Of a stretch of DNA of 64,000 nucleotides, positions 34,695-41,738 are shown one piece after another. Location: assembly GCA_029931975.1 (NCBI GenBank), contig JAOZQY010000007.1, positions 25,399-89,398 of the forward strand, read 5' to 3'. The translations under genes and the position numbers were made by a program. The DNA is from Bacteroidales bacterium. GTDB taxonomy: Bacteria; Bacteroidota; Bacteroidia; Bacteroidales; GCA-2748055. The notes beneath the pieces were generated by a model, which saw only the letters and a list, made by a program, of their open reading frames with translations, had not been told where the DNA came from and did not search any database. The stretch's first letter is position 1. Each line of letters opens with the position of its first letter.

Positions 34695-37417
34695 GCAAAG
34701 ATCACCAACGCCGTAAGAATGGATCCTGCAATAAGGGGCCATGTGCCTTTGCTGCGCAAAGCAACAGAATCTCCGGTAACCTGGAAGGCAGCCCAATAAT
34801 AGGGATGGGTATAAAAGGGGGGATGCTGGTTTATATATTGTCTTTTTGCATTGGAAAGTGCTTTGCCCTTGGACTCTCCACGTTTAATTTCTCCATAAAA
34901 TCCGGTCATCACATCCCTGCTTTTAGAATCTTCAACGGGCCAGAGCGAATGTACCACAGATGCAGCACCGGCCTGTAAAAAACTTCTCGACAGGCTCATG
35001 ATACCTTCTCCACTGCGTAATTCACCTCCTGCGGTTTCGCAACTGCTCAGAACCACCATGGGAGAAGAGATGGACAGGGCATTTATCTCATAATCATGCA
35101 ATCGACTGGCCAGCAAGGGATCAGTTATTGTATCCAGGATGAAATAGGGCGACAAACCAGAATATTCTGTTGCAAGAGAGTGCATGGCAAGGTGAAGGAT
35201 TGAGTTTTCCTGTAATAGATCTACTACTTCCGATTTCTCCAGCGACCTCTGGATGCTGCGACCTTTTACAAGTTTTAATATATCCTGAACTTCTTCTTCT
35301 GCTCCCTTTAGTTTCTCAAAATTAGTTCCAGGCGCCGTGGAAGCTTCAGGTATCCAGGCGGTCAGATTCGGGAAAGGCCTGAGCCGGGTGCGGTTTCGGC
35401 TTATCAGCTGAGAATTATACAGATAGGTGATGTTGTAATCGTATAAAAGATAAGGAATCCCGGCATAGTTAGCAATGGATTCAGCTTCATGATGGCTGAT
35501 CAATGCGTCAAAGGGGATAAACGATAGCATTTCATCAGGAACGATAAGCAGATTTTTGCCAGCGAAGAAGGACTCCACGGGTTGAACAAATTCCTGATAG
35601 ATCCCGAACAGAGCAAGCTTCAGACTGTCAAATCGTTCATTGGTCTCCTTGTAAGGGACAAAGCCATGAAGGTTGTTTTTGATTATTTCCAGGTACTGAT
35701 GGAAGGCAGGATCGATGGGACTCTGGCAGACATGACAATCATTTTTCGATACAACAAAGATGAAGACCTGTTCTGAGTCTGTTGACTTGTTTCCCGTAAA
35801 GAAATATTCTACCAGGGTTTCATTTCGGTTCAGGTTCCGGCGGATCTGATCAAGTGACAGATCGGTCTTTAGCCCTTCGAATTGTCCGATTTGCGGAAAA
35901 TCCCTGCGAAACTGTTCCATGTGCTTATTAAAGGAATCCCTGATTTGGAAGAGCTGTGCCTGCCAGTTTAACAAGCGGGCAGAGTCGGGGTTCATTTCCA
36001 GACGTTCTGTCTGGATCAGATTCGAGAAATGGTCTATTTGCTGCTTTAGTTCAGTGGCGGTTAAGGCATCTGTATCGGAACGGCTTTCGAGGTAGAGCCA
36101 CTCCTTGCTGTTCATTTCAAATATGAGTTCACTGGATTTCCCTTTCACAGCCATAAGGAAAGCCTCTTCTTTGTAAATCTCGCGTCCAGTTATTCTGAAC
36201 ATTTCGAGCTTAAGGCGAATCCCGGTAGCGAAAAGATCCTTTTGTCCGGACGTCAGGTATATCCTGCTTTCGCTTGAAAAGAAGGAATCCTGTATCTTGT
36301 GAAGGACATCGATTGATAGAAGATTGGTGGCAAGAGCAGCCTCCAGGAACTCCAATTTTTTGTCCTTCGTTGTTGAGCTGTTTGAAATGCCTTCCAGTAC
36401 CTTCACTTTTGTGGCAAGAATTTTCAACAATGTAAGGTCATGACTGGAGCTTTCAATGTCAGGATTTGAAAGAAGGTCCTTTCCTTCGAAATCCCGGGAA
36501 ATGGAGTGTGAGGCCAGGTGCAGATAGTCCAGAGCCTCATCAAACTCTTCCTGATCAAGGCTGTGCCTTGCCAGATTTTCATAACAGGCAGCCGTCAGCG
36601 GGTGCACGGAGCCGTAGTTCTGCTTATAGTTCTGCAAGGCTTTTTGCAGGTAGTCCTCACCCTGTTCATCCTGTCCGCCTGCAATCAGAAATTGTCCAAA
36701 ATGGAGGTAAATATTGGCCAGTTCGTAGTAGCTTGAATCATATTCGGAAACCCAACGCTTTATTCCCTTAAGGTAATACCGCCCGGAAAGTTCCGAATCG
36801 CCCAGTATCTGGTAGCAGCGGGCAAGGTTAAAATAAACACTTCCCAGGTAGGGTAGATCGTGCTTCTCCTTGATCTGCTCACAGTCCTTCAAAATCTCCA
36901 GGGCCTTCATATACCTTCCAAGGTGGTAAAGTATAATCCCTTTGTTCAGCAAAAGCGCTGAGTACTTATTGAACGTAGCATCATCCCAGTCAGGCACCAA
37001 GTTCAGCAGCCGGTGGGCCTCGTTTATGTAATGCAGGGCATTGGTATAATCCCCCATATCAGTATGATATAAACCCTGATTGATCTGGATACTGATCCTG
37101 AGCTGAAGTGCACCCGGATCGGTTTCCAACAAGAGATCCTCTGCAAACTGATATTGACGATGCGCCTCATCAGGACGTCCTGTCTCATAGTATACGATTC
37201 CCAGGGCATTATGTACCAGGGCCTGGTTATAAGCGGGCAGATCATATTCTCCCTCCAGAATTTGTTTCAATAATACTTCAGAACGAGGAAAATCACCTGC
37301 AGTCCTGGCCTGAGAATATTCATTGTATAGTATGCGGGCAGAATCTTCAGGATTTTGCGCATAAGATATGGCAATGGCCGTAAAGCCAAAAAGGAGAGAG
37401 ATAAATAGCTTTCTCAA
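34658..37417 (-). CDS. Exported TPR-CHAT (caspase-like) protease
   Basis: A 919-residue protein with a signal peptide (cleavage A20/Q21), about seven TPR repeats (residues 60-310, with LGIVYYETGRPDEAHRQY-type units), a helical linker (about 330-520), a CHAT domain (about 560-885) and a C-terminal TM helix (894-910) with a basic tail RRRSFFRRD. The CHAT dyad is intact: His746 in HLAMHSLA and Cys793 in VVLSSCETAGG, with the usual GEGIMSLSRSFLQAGA and VVHSLWPVED segments. The topology puts TPR and CHAT in the periplasm, anchored at the C-terminus. The gene converges on the sigma/anti-sigma pair, and just upstream lies a peptide gene with a double-glycine motif. Substrate unknown; proteolysis is inferred from the intact dyad. 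Confidence 0.88.
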   Translation of the reverse strand: MRKLFISLLFGFTAIAISYAQNPEDSARILYNEYSQARTAGDFPRSEVLLKQILEGEYDLPAYNQALVHNALGIVYYETGRPDEAHRQYQFAEDLLLETDPGALQLRISIQINQGLYHTDMGDYTNALHYINEAHRLLNLVPDWDDATFNKYSALLLNKGIILYHLGRYMKALEILKDCEQIKEKHDLPYLGSVYFNLARCYQILGDSELSGRYYLKGIKRWVSEYDSSYYELANIYLHFGQFLIAGGQDEQGEDYLQKALQNYKQNYGSVHPLTAACYENLARHSLDQEEFDEALDYLHLASHSISRDFEGKDLLSNPDIESSSHDLTLLKILATKVKVLEGISNSSTTKDKKLEFLEAALATNLLSIDVLHKIQDSFFSSESRIYLTSGQKDLFATGIRLKLEMFRITGREIYKEEAFLMAVKGKSSELIFEMNSKEWLYLESRSDTDALTATELKQQIDHFSNLIQTERLEMNPDSARLLNWQAQLFQIRDSFNKHMEQFRRDFPQIGQFEGLKTDLSLDQIRRNLNRNETLVEYFFTGNKSTDSEQVFIFVVSKNDCHVCQSPIDPAFHQYLEIIKNNLHGFVPYKETNERFDSLKLALFGIYQEFVQPVESFFAGKNLLIVPDEMLSFIPFDALISHHEAESIANYAGIPYLLYDYNITYLYNSQLISRNRTRLRPFPNLTAWIPEASTAPGTNFEKLKGAEEEVQDILKLVKGRSIQRSLEKSEVVDLLQENSILHLAMHSLATEYSGLSPYFILDTITDPLLASRLHDYEINALSISSPMVVLSSCETAGGELRSGEGIMSLSRSFLQAGAASVVHSLWPVEDSKSRDVMTGFYGEIKRGESKGKALSNAKRQYINQHPPFYTHPYYWAAFQVTGDSVALRSKGTWPLIAGSILTALVIFAYLRRRSFFRRD

Positions 37418-37452
37418 AATAATCAGATTTCACTTGGGTCGTAAATGTATTT

Positions 37453-37487
37453 AAAAAAAACACCTGATAAAAGAGAAAGCTCTTATC
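37453..37487 (-). terminator. Terminator-like hairpin between the GG-peptide gene and the CHAT gene
   Basis: On the minus strand the stem GATAAGAG...CTCTTTTATC (8 bp with a 2-nt bulge, loop CTTT) is followed five bases later by eight T. It lies 22 nt after the small peptide gene stop and before the CHAT gene, so the peptide gene is probably mostly a separate transcript. Confidence 0.5.
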
Positions 37488-37509
37488 GCTTCCATATGTG
37501 TGTTACGGA

Positions 37510-37650
37510 TTATGGCTTCCAGGGATCGGGAGGTGCCGTTTGGCCACCGTTGCCATCACCACCAACCAGGTAATTCATCTTTGTACCTTCAATTTTTTCA
37601 TTTCTGAACTGCTCTGTCAGGTCGTTTTTTGTCATTAATCTCTTTTTCAT
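37510..37650 (-). CDS. 46-aa peptide with double-glycine, RiPP-precursor-like leader
   Basis: A 46-residue ORF, MKKRLMTKNDLTEQF..., with AAGGA three bases before the ATG. The N-terminal 31 residues look like a Bacteroidota double-glycine leader: charged start, hydrophobic positions L11 and F15, then KMNYLVGG, where Met25, Leu28 and Gly30-Gly31 match the ExM..L.GG pattern of natural-product precursor leaders. The 15-residue remainder, DGNGGQTAPPDPWKP, is Gly- and Pro-rich and has no Cys, Ser or more than one Thr, so lanthionine or sulfur-based modification is unlikely. A 32-bp promoter-like repeat ends 28 nt upstream. A TPR-CHAT protease follows downstream. No modification enzyme or peptidase-containing ABC transporter is in the window. 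A GG-cleaved secreted signal peptide or protease substrate is possible. Confidence 0.6.
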   Translation of the reverse strand: MKKRLMTKNDLTEQFRNEKIEGTKMNYLVGGDGNGGQTAPPDPWKP

Positions 37651-37677
37651 TTTTCCTTGTTTTTAATTAGTTGTACC

Positions 37678-37709
37678 GTTTAATCAGAAAGGACCAGGAA
37701 TTGTTACCC
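37678..37709 (-). promoter_or_regulatory. Promoter-like repeat copy 1, upstream of the GG-peptide gene
   Basis: On the minus strand this 32-bp block reads GGGTAACAATTCC, then a variable triplet, CCTTTCTGATTAAAC. It is 29/32 identical to copy 2 at 38369-38400. GTAACA and GATTAAAC are separated by 16 bp, the usual -35/-10 spacing for an ECF sigma factor, and the predicted start of transcription falls about 20 nt before the peptide ATG. No TAnnTTTG element is present. It is a candidate target of the sigma factor encoded at 33286 (inference). Confidence 0.5.
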
Positions 37710-37825
37710 TCTTTTGGCCAAAAAATGAAAAAAAAGTCAAAAATACAGTTAGCACAGCTCCCGGAGGCCGGCTTAAAGCCAAATGAGAGCTGAATTAACC
37801 AAGCATCAAAGGGAATCCCGAATCT

Positions 37826-38092
37826 TCATAAATAGTCCTTGTTGGAATAGATGCACACAGGGTGTAGGTTGTCAATGTTTTCAACTCCTTCAGGAGCATT
37901 TGGGTCCAAGGCTTCAATGGTCCATCCAAATCTTGAATCTGTCCTTCCGTACTTTGACCACATCATCATTCGTCCTGAATTATCCCAGCGCAATACATTT
38001 GGTGAATAGTCCGGTTTGATCCGGCCTTTTTTCCATACTGCTTCTTTCACGGACTTATCCCAGCATATTTCTTTTATTATCATATCTCTCAT
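37826..38092 (-). CDS. HNH-endonuclease-like protein with degenerate catalytic motif
   Basis: An 88-residue protein resembling the short HNH family that reads VWxKGxxxPxYxPxxxRxDxxGxxMxxSxYGxxxSxxGWEIDH...DNLxPL. Here VWKKGRIKPDYSP (19-31), SKYGRTDSRFGW (46-57) and DNLHPV (74-79) fit. The expected catalytic E-I-D-H after the Trp is TIEA (58-61), so the metal-binding Asp-His pair is lost, and the usual Cys next to the Gly is Ser39. I expect no nuclease activity. The start may be the ATG at 38092, or the ATG at 38083 giving MIIKEICWD. It begins 6 nt after the end of the preceding small ORF. A decoy, an immunity-like protein or a DNA/peptide-binding role is possible; the function is unknown. Confidence 0.6.
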   Translation of the reverse strand: MRDMIIKEICWDKSVKEAVWKKGRIKPDYSPNVLRWDNSGRMMMWSKYGRTDSRFGWTIEALDPNAPEGVENIDNLHPVCIYSNKDYL

Positions 38093-38098
38093 TTCATG

Positions 38099-38275
38099 TT
38101 AATTTTCTGTATTTGGTTCCAGGTTTTCCCCAATCCTTTCCAGGAGCTCATTCTTAAATCTTTTTAATTCCGGGGTGATCCATATATCCGTATTCATATA
38201 GATTAAAAATTCTTTATCCTTCTGGGATAGAAAAACTATTTTTCTCTTCCCGGTTTCATCCTGCATGCCTCTCAT
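38099..38275 (-). CDS. Small unknown ORF upstream of the HNH-like gene
   Basis: A charged 58-residue ORF starting MRGMQDETGKRKIVFLSQKDK, with no TM segment and no recognised domain. The frame extends up to 38353, but that part is only the translation of the large inverted repeat, so the ATG at 38275 is preferred. It would be co-transcribed with the HNH-like gene (6-nt gap). Upstream lie, in order, a 48-bp inverted repeat and copy 2 of the promoter-like element, which would give a 5' untranslated leader of about 85 nt holding the inverted repeat. Support is moderate: it rests on conserved layout, not on homology. Confidence 0.45.
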   Translation of the reverse strand: MRGMQDETGKRKIVFLSQKDKEFLIYMNTDIWITPELKRFKNELLERIGENLEPNTEN

Positions 38276-38304
38276 AAGCTTTGTTTTTTTGTATAGTAAA
38301 CAAC

Positions 38305-38352
38305 TGTATGCGCACAGGATCAAACACTTAAGTGTTTGCCTGTGTGCATACA
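38305..38352. repeat. 48-bp near-perfect inverted repeat
   Basis: The centre CAAACACTTAAGTGTTTG (38321-38338) is a perfect 18-bp palindrome. Outside it the arms continue as TGTATGCGCACAGG-at / CCTGTGTGCATACA, with one 2-nt bulge and one G-T mismatch, giving about 23 paired positions. It lies between the XRE gene and the small ORF, just after promoter-like copy 2 on the minus strand. It could be an RNA hairpin in the leader, a protein binding site or the remnant of a small mobile element. Confidence 0.75.
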
Positions 38353-38368
38353 AGGGTTATTTTATACT

Positions 38369-38400
38369 GTTTAATCAGAAAGGCCACGGAATTGTTACCC
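38369..38400 (-). promoter_or_regulatory. Promoter-like repeat copy 2, upstream of the small ORF / HNH-like pair
   Basis: A 32-bp block 29/32 identical to copy 1, with the same GTAACA-16 bp-GATTAAAC arrangement on the minus strand. Its GTAACAATTCC part also sits within an imperfect palindrome CCACGAATTG...CAATTCCGTGG. It is about 95 nt upstream of the small ORF start, with the large inverted repeat between. A primary-sigma -7 element is absent. Confidence 0.5.
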
Positions 38401-38453
38401 CAATTCGTGGTTTTTTTTCATTTTTTGCAGGAAATATTTATCCAGACATGGAA

Positions 38454-38678
38454 TTATAGCTTTCCAGGCTCATCCGGGGATTGGTATTCCAGGATGTCGC
38501 CTGGCTGACAGTCCAGGACCCTGCAAATCGAATCCAGGGTGGAAAGTTTTATGGCTTTTGCTTTTCCTTGCTTTAAGATGGAAAGGTTGGGGGGGGTAAT
38601 TCCGACTGCATTGGACAATTCGTTCAACTTCATTTTTCTTTTGGCAAGCATCACATCCAGATTGATAATTATAGCCAT
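38454..38678 (-). CDS. XRE/Cro-CI-type transcriptional regulator (YozG-like)
   Basis: A 74-residue helix-turn-helix protein: LDVMLAKRKMKLNELSNAVG (helices 1-2, about residues 7-26), then ITPPNLSILKQGKAKAIKLS (recognition helix, 27-46) and SICRVLDCQPGDILEY, the usual single-domain Cro/CI pattern of the YozG type. It lies 12 nt after a DUF2975 membrane protein; the two families are often paired, and the regulator is thought to respond to its membrane partner. A TATCGT-aaa-ACGATA palindrome in the promoter region of the pair is a candidate operator. Confidence 0.9.
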   Translation of the reverse strand: MAIIINLDVMLAKRKMKLNELSNAVGITPPNLSILKQGKAKAIKLSTLDSICRVLDCQPGDILEYQSPDEPGKL

Positions 38679-38690
38679 CTCTTCAAAAAT

Positions 38691-39323
38691 TTAAATTGTA
38701 TAATCAGTCTGCTCCTTTAATTGATAGCCCTCTTTAAAAACAACGGATATAACATAAAATGCAAAGGCCCCCAATAACATCTTATGGTCTGTTTCCATAA
38801 GAATACTTCGGAAAAATTCTTCATTCAAAGGCACATAATTGATGCTGTCTTCCACCAGGTAGTCGGGAATAAAGAACTGAATAGATTGATACAAAAGAAA
38901 ATCGACCACCACCCAGATAAGCAGAATGAGGGCCATTCGCCGTATGCACTTCAGATTCTCAGAGAGAAAAACTGTTTCTCTATTTAACATGGAAATCAGT
39001 GCACTTAATTGTAAGAGGAGAAGAATTATCAGAAATATAAAGCTAACATTTCTGATGGTCTTGAAAATCAATGTGTTTTGCTGGACCTTTTGATATACTT
39101 CCGGATCATTATTGATGATATCTTCATGCAGATAGAAGAAGGTATCGTTATAGATCCTGATGATTGGCCTGTCCAGGCGCAGATCACTTAGTTCTTCAGG
39201 AGAAAAAATAAGACTGTCCGAAAAATTCCATATTTGGGACAGGATGGAGAAGGAAAGGGAGAATACGAGTAGATAAATTGATGCTCTAACTGCTGATAAT
39301 TTGATAGATTTGTTTGCTTTCAT
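38691..39323 (-). CDS. DUF2975 family membrane protein
   Basis: A 210-residue inner-membrane protein with four predicted TM helices (about 13-33, 92-110, 127-147, 183-200). A periplasmic loop of about 55 residues lies between TM1 and TM2, and ends of the DUF2975 type (VFKEGYQLKEQTDYTI) are present. Family proteins are paired with single-domain XRE regulators, as here; the biochemical role is unknown. It is the first gene of a minus-strand pair with the regulator. A 124-bp divergent gap separates it from a GT39-like gene. Confidence 0.8.
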   Translation of the reverse strand: MKANKSIKLSAVRASIYLLVFSLSFSILSQIWNFSDSLIFSPEELSDLRLDRPIIRIYNDTFFYLHEDIINNDPEVYQKVQQNTLIFKTIRNVSFIFLIILLLLQLSALISMLNRETVFLSENLKCIRRMALILLIWVVVDFLLYQSIQFFIPDYLVEDSINYVPLNEEFFRSILMETDHKMLLGAFAFYVISVVFKEGYQLKEQTDYTI

Positions 39324-39399
39324 GATAGTGGACTAAAGAATACTCCATTTGACCTGTGTATGCAAGTTAAGAAAAATATATTGAAATAGGTATAAAAAA

Positions 39400-39414
39400 T
39401 ATCGTAAAACGATA
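39400..39414. promoter_or_regulatory. Inverted repeat, candidate operator of the DUF2975/XRE pair
   Basis: TATCGT-AAA-ACGATA, perfect 6-bp arms around a 3-bp spacer, in the AT-rich gap between the divergent DUF2975 and GT39-like genes. It is a plausible binding site for the neighbouring XRE regulator (inference). Confidence 0.4.
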
Positions 39415-39446
39415 ATTATAGCTCCTACAGAGCCTATTGCTGGCGG

Positions 39447-41381
39447 ATGGTAAAACTGACAAACAGAACGATTCTGGTACTTTTATTAGTGGTGGCGGCA
39501 ATAGTGCGCTTTTATAATTTCGCAGAGATTCCATTCACTCATGATGAGTTCAGTGCACTCTCACGTCTTCACTATGATACCTTTTCCACACTGATCAGGG
39601 AGGGTGTTATGCCTGATGGCCATCCGGCCGGAATCCAGGTCTTTCTGTACTACTGGGTCAGACTCTTTGGCTCAGAAGAGTGGATTGTGAAGCTTCCCTT
39701 TACCATCTTCGGCTTACTCTCTGTTTGGCTGGTATATAAAATTGCAGACAGGTGGTTCAATGAAACCACGGGGCTCTTATCTGCCGCTTTTTTTGCCACC
39801 ATGCAATTTACCGTAATGTACAGTCAGATCGCCCGGCCTTATATCAGCGGACTCTTTTTTAGCCTGCTGATGGTTTATTACTGGAGCAGTATCATTCTAA
39901 CTCCCGGGAAGCATTTTTACAGGAACAGCTTGTTTTTTGTAATCTCCGCCTCTCTTTGTAGCTATAACCACCACTTTAGTCTGCTCTTTGCCGTGCTGGT
40001 TGGAGCCAGTGGATTGTTCCTGGTCGATCGGAAATATATGCTCCGTTACATCATGGCGGGTCTTGCCATATTTGTGCTCTATATCCCCCATTTGAAGATC
40101 TTCTTCTACCAGCTTAGCATGGGGGGTGTGGGAGGATGGCTGGCCGCGCCAGAGAACGATTTTTTTGTCAACTACCTGGGATATATATTTAATTTTTCCA
40201 TCCTTAGTCTGGTCGTAGCACTATCGGTCATGCTCTTTGGGCTTAGCCGGAGAAACCGGCAAGAGCTCAATTACAAATATTATTTGCTCTTTTTTGTTTG
40301 GTTTTTGATCCCCTTGCTGACCGGTTTTTTCTATTCCAGATATGTAAATGCGGTACTGCAATTCTCGGTCTTAATTTTCAGCTTTACTTATCTGCTTTTC
40401 TTGCTGTTCGGACATATCAGGCCCCAAAAACCCATTATCAATCTGCTTCTGGTAATTGCAATACTCTTTGCCAATACCTTTTCACTGGTTTTTACCAGGG
40501 ATCATTATAAGCTGTTCTACCAGTCGCCCTACGAAGCCATGCTGATCGATTACCAGGAGGTTGGTCAGACGGATAGCAGTACCATCTCCATACTGGACAC
40601 CCATCACCGAAATTCGGCCTACTACAGCTCCAGGCTTGGAATAGATACTACCGGATTCAGGTGGTTCGATTCTTTTAAAGATGAGCATGAATTTAAGTGT
40701 TTCCTGGAGAATCAGAGTATGGATCATACAAGACTTTACCTGGGATCTCTCTCATCAATAAATCCTCTTGCGGTTCCCCTCATCCTTGATTATTACCCTA
40801 AAACTGAGTGGAGGAGAGATTATGCCGGAGCCACCTCCTATCTGTTTAGTCAGGAGATTGAGCAGGAGTCCTATTTGATCGGAAAGCTGGATTTTGAATC
40901 GGAGAGTCCAACGCATTGGACTTCCCTGGATCCTGAAAAGTGGAGCGATTCAATCAGTTTCTCGGGTAGTAATTCCTATCGAATGGACAGTGAAACAGAG
41001 TTTGGCCCAACCTTTTCGGCATATCTGGATGATATAGATCCTGGTGAGAATGATTTCATTGAGATATCGGCCAGGGTCAAAGGCAGTTTCAAATCCGGGA
41101 GTCAGCTTCTGGTTTCCTCCCTGGAGTCGAAGGGGGAGGGTGTCTACTGGGGAGGCACCCCCTTTGACAGTTTTGCACCCTGCAGTGACTCCGGCGATCA
41201 CTGGATCACCGTTCATCATGTATTGAAGTTATCAGATATGCACCTGAAGCATCGTAAGCTGCAATTCAAGGCCTATATCTGGAACAGGGGAGGCTCATCT
41301 TTCCTGGTGGATGATTTTCAAATCAAGCTTCGCCCAGGCAATCGGGTCATCTATGGCCTGAATAAGAACTTCAGGGACTAA
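39447..41381 (+). CDS. GT39/ArnT-like membrane glycosyltransferase with C-terminal beta-sandwich
   Basis: A 644-residue GT-C type membrane protein with about 11 TM helices up to residue 370. The first extracytoplasmic loop bears the PMT/ArnT-type acidic motif IPFTHDEFSALSR (Asp-Glu near 32-33), followed by DGHPAGIQVFLYYW. These enzymes transfer a sugar from a polyprenyl-phosphate donor to an exported lipid or protein. Residues about 470-640 form an extracytoplasmic beta-rich domain resembling a carbohydrate-binding module, ending SFLVDDFQIKL. The donor would be made by a GT2 enzyme such as the one at 44.6 kb. After the TAA the same frame continues open for 24 codons. Confidence 0.8.
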   Translation: MVKLTNRTILVLLLVVAAIVRFYNFAEIPFTHDEFSALSRLHYDTFSTLIREGVMPDGHPAGIQVFLYYWVRLFGSEEWIVKLPFTIFGLLSVWLVYKIADRWFNETTGLLSAAFFATMQFTVMYSQIARPYISGLFFSLLMVYYWSSIILTPGKHFYRNSLFFVISASLCSYNHHFSLLFAVLVGASGLFLVDRKYMLRYIMAGLAIFVLYIPHLKIFFYQLSMGGVGGWLAAPENDFFVNYLGYIFNFSILSLVVALSVMLFGLSRRNRQELNYKYYLLFFVWFLIPLLTGFFYSRYVNAVLQFSVLIFSFTYLLFLLFGHIRPQKPIINLLLVIAILFANTFSLVFTRDHYKLFYQSPYEAMLIDYQEVGQTDSSTISILDTHHRNSAYYSSRLGIDTTGFRWFDSFKDEHEFKCFLENQSMDHTRLYLGSLSSINPLAVPLILDYYPKTEWRRDYAGATSYLFSQEIEQESYLIGKLDFESESPTHWTSLDPEKWSDSISFSGSNSYRMDSETEFGPTFSAYLDDIDPGENDFIEISARVKGSFKSGSQLLVSSLESKGEGVYWGGTPFDSFAPCSDSGDHWITVHHVLKLSDMHLKHRKLQFKAYIWNRGGSSFLVDDFQIKLRPGNRVIYGLNKNFRD

Positions 41382-41478
41382 AGGCAAAACACCGATGCTG
41401 CCAAGGGCATTGCCCTGGCCGAGTATGTGGCCATAGCCTACCTTTTGCATCAGTGATAAGTAATTGAGCTGAGGCAAC

Positions 41479-41506
41479 AAAAAAGGGGCCCTTAAAGGCC
41501 CCCTTT
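41479..41506 (-). terminator. Orphan terminator-like hairpin
   Basis: On the minus strand AAAGGGGGCC-TTTAAG-GGCCCCTTT (one bulged base) is followed by TTTTTT and GTT. It is about 320 nt past the DUF2147 stop, and a nearer terminator intervenes, so the transcript it ends is unknown. Confidence 0.6.
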
Positions 41507-41738
41507 AGCTAACCACTTAAACCTAAAAAGAAATTTTACTGTATCACCCGTTAGTGAAATGTAAAAGGACGTAAGATTTGTTTTCAGCTTATTTATATCA
41601 TAATGTATGCCAAATTCAGCAAGTATTTCTAATCCAGCTCAATACAATTATTTTAACCTTTGAGTTTATTTAGAAAAGTGAACGTTTACGGGACTGGCCT
41701 GTTCGAAAATGGACGTTTTTAAAAAGTCTGCTTAAAGA

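Noticed and set aside
37783-38019. Plus-strand 78-aa ORF opposite the HNH-like gene
   Set aside because: It is antisense to a frame with family motifs, is rich in Cys/Leu/His shadows, and has no ribosome-binding site.
38276-38353. N-terminal extension of the small ORF at 38099 (start at 38353)
   Set aside because: It is only the translation of the inverted repeat, and the ATG at 38275 avoids it.
33286-39414. Possible type III-E CRISPR (Craspase) locus
   Set aside because: TPR-CHAT and ECF sigma are present, but there is no Cas effector, no Csx30-like gene, no cas1/cas2 and no repeat-spacer array; the CHAT protein is exported.
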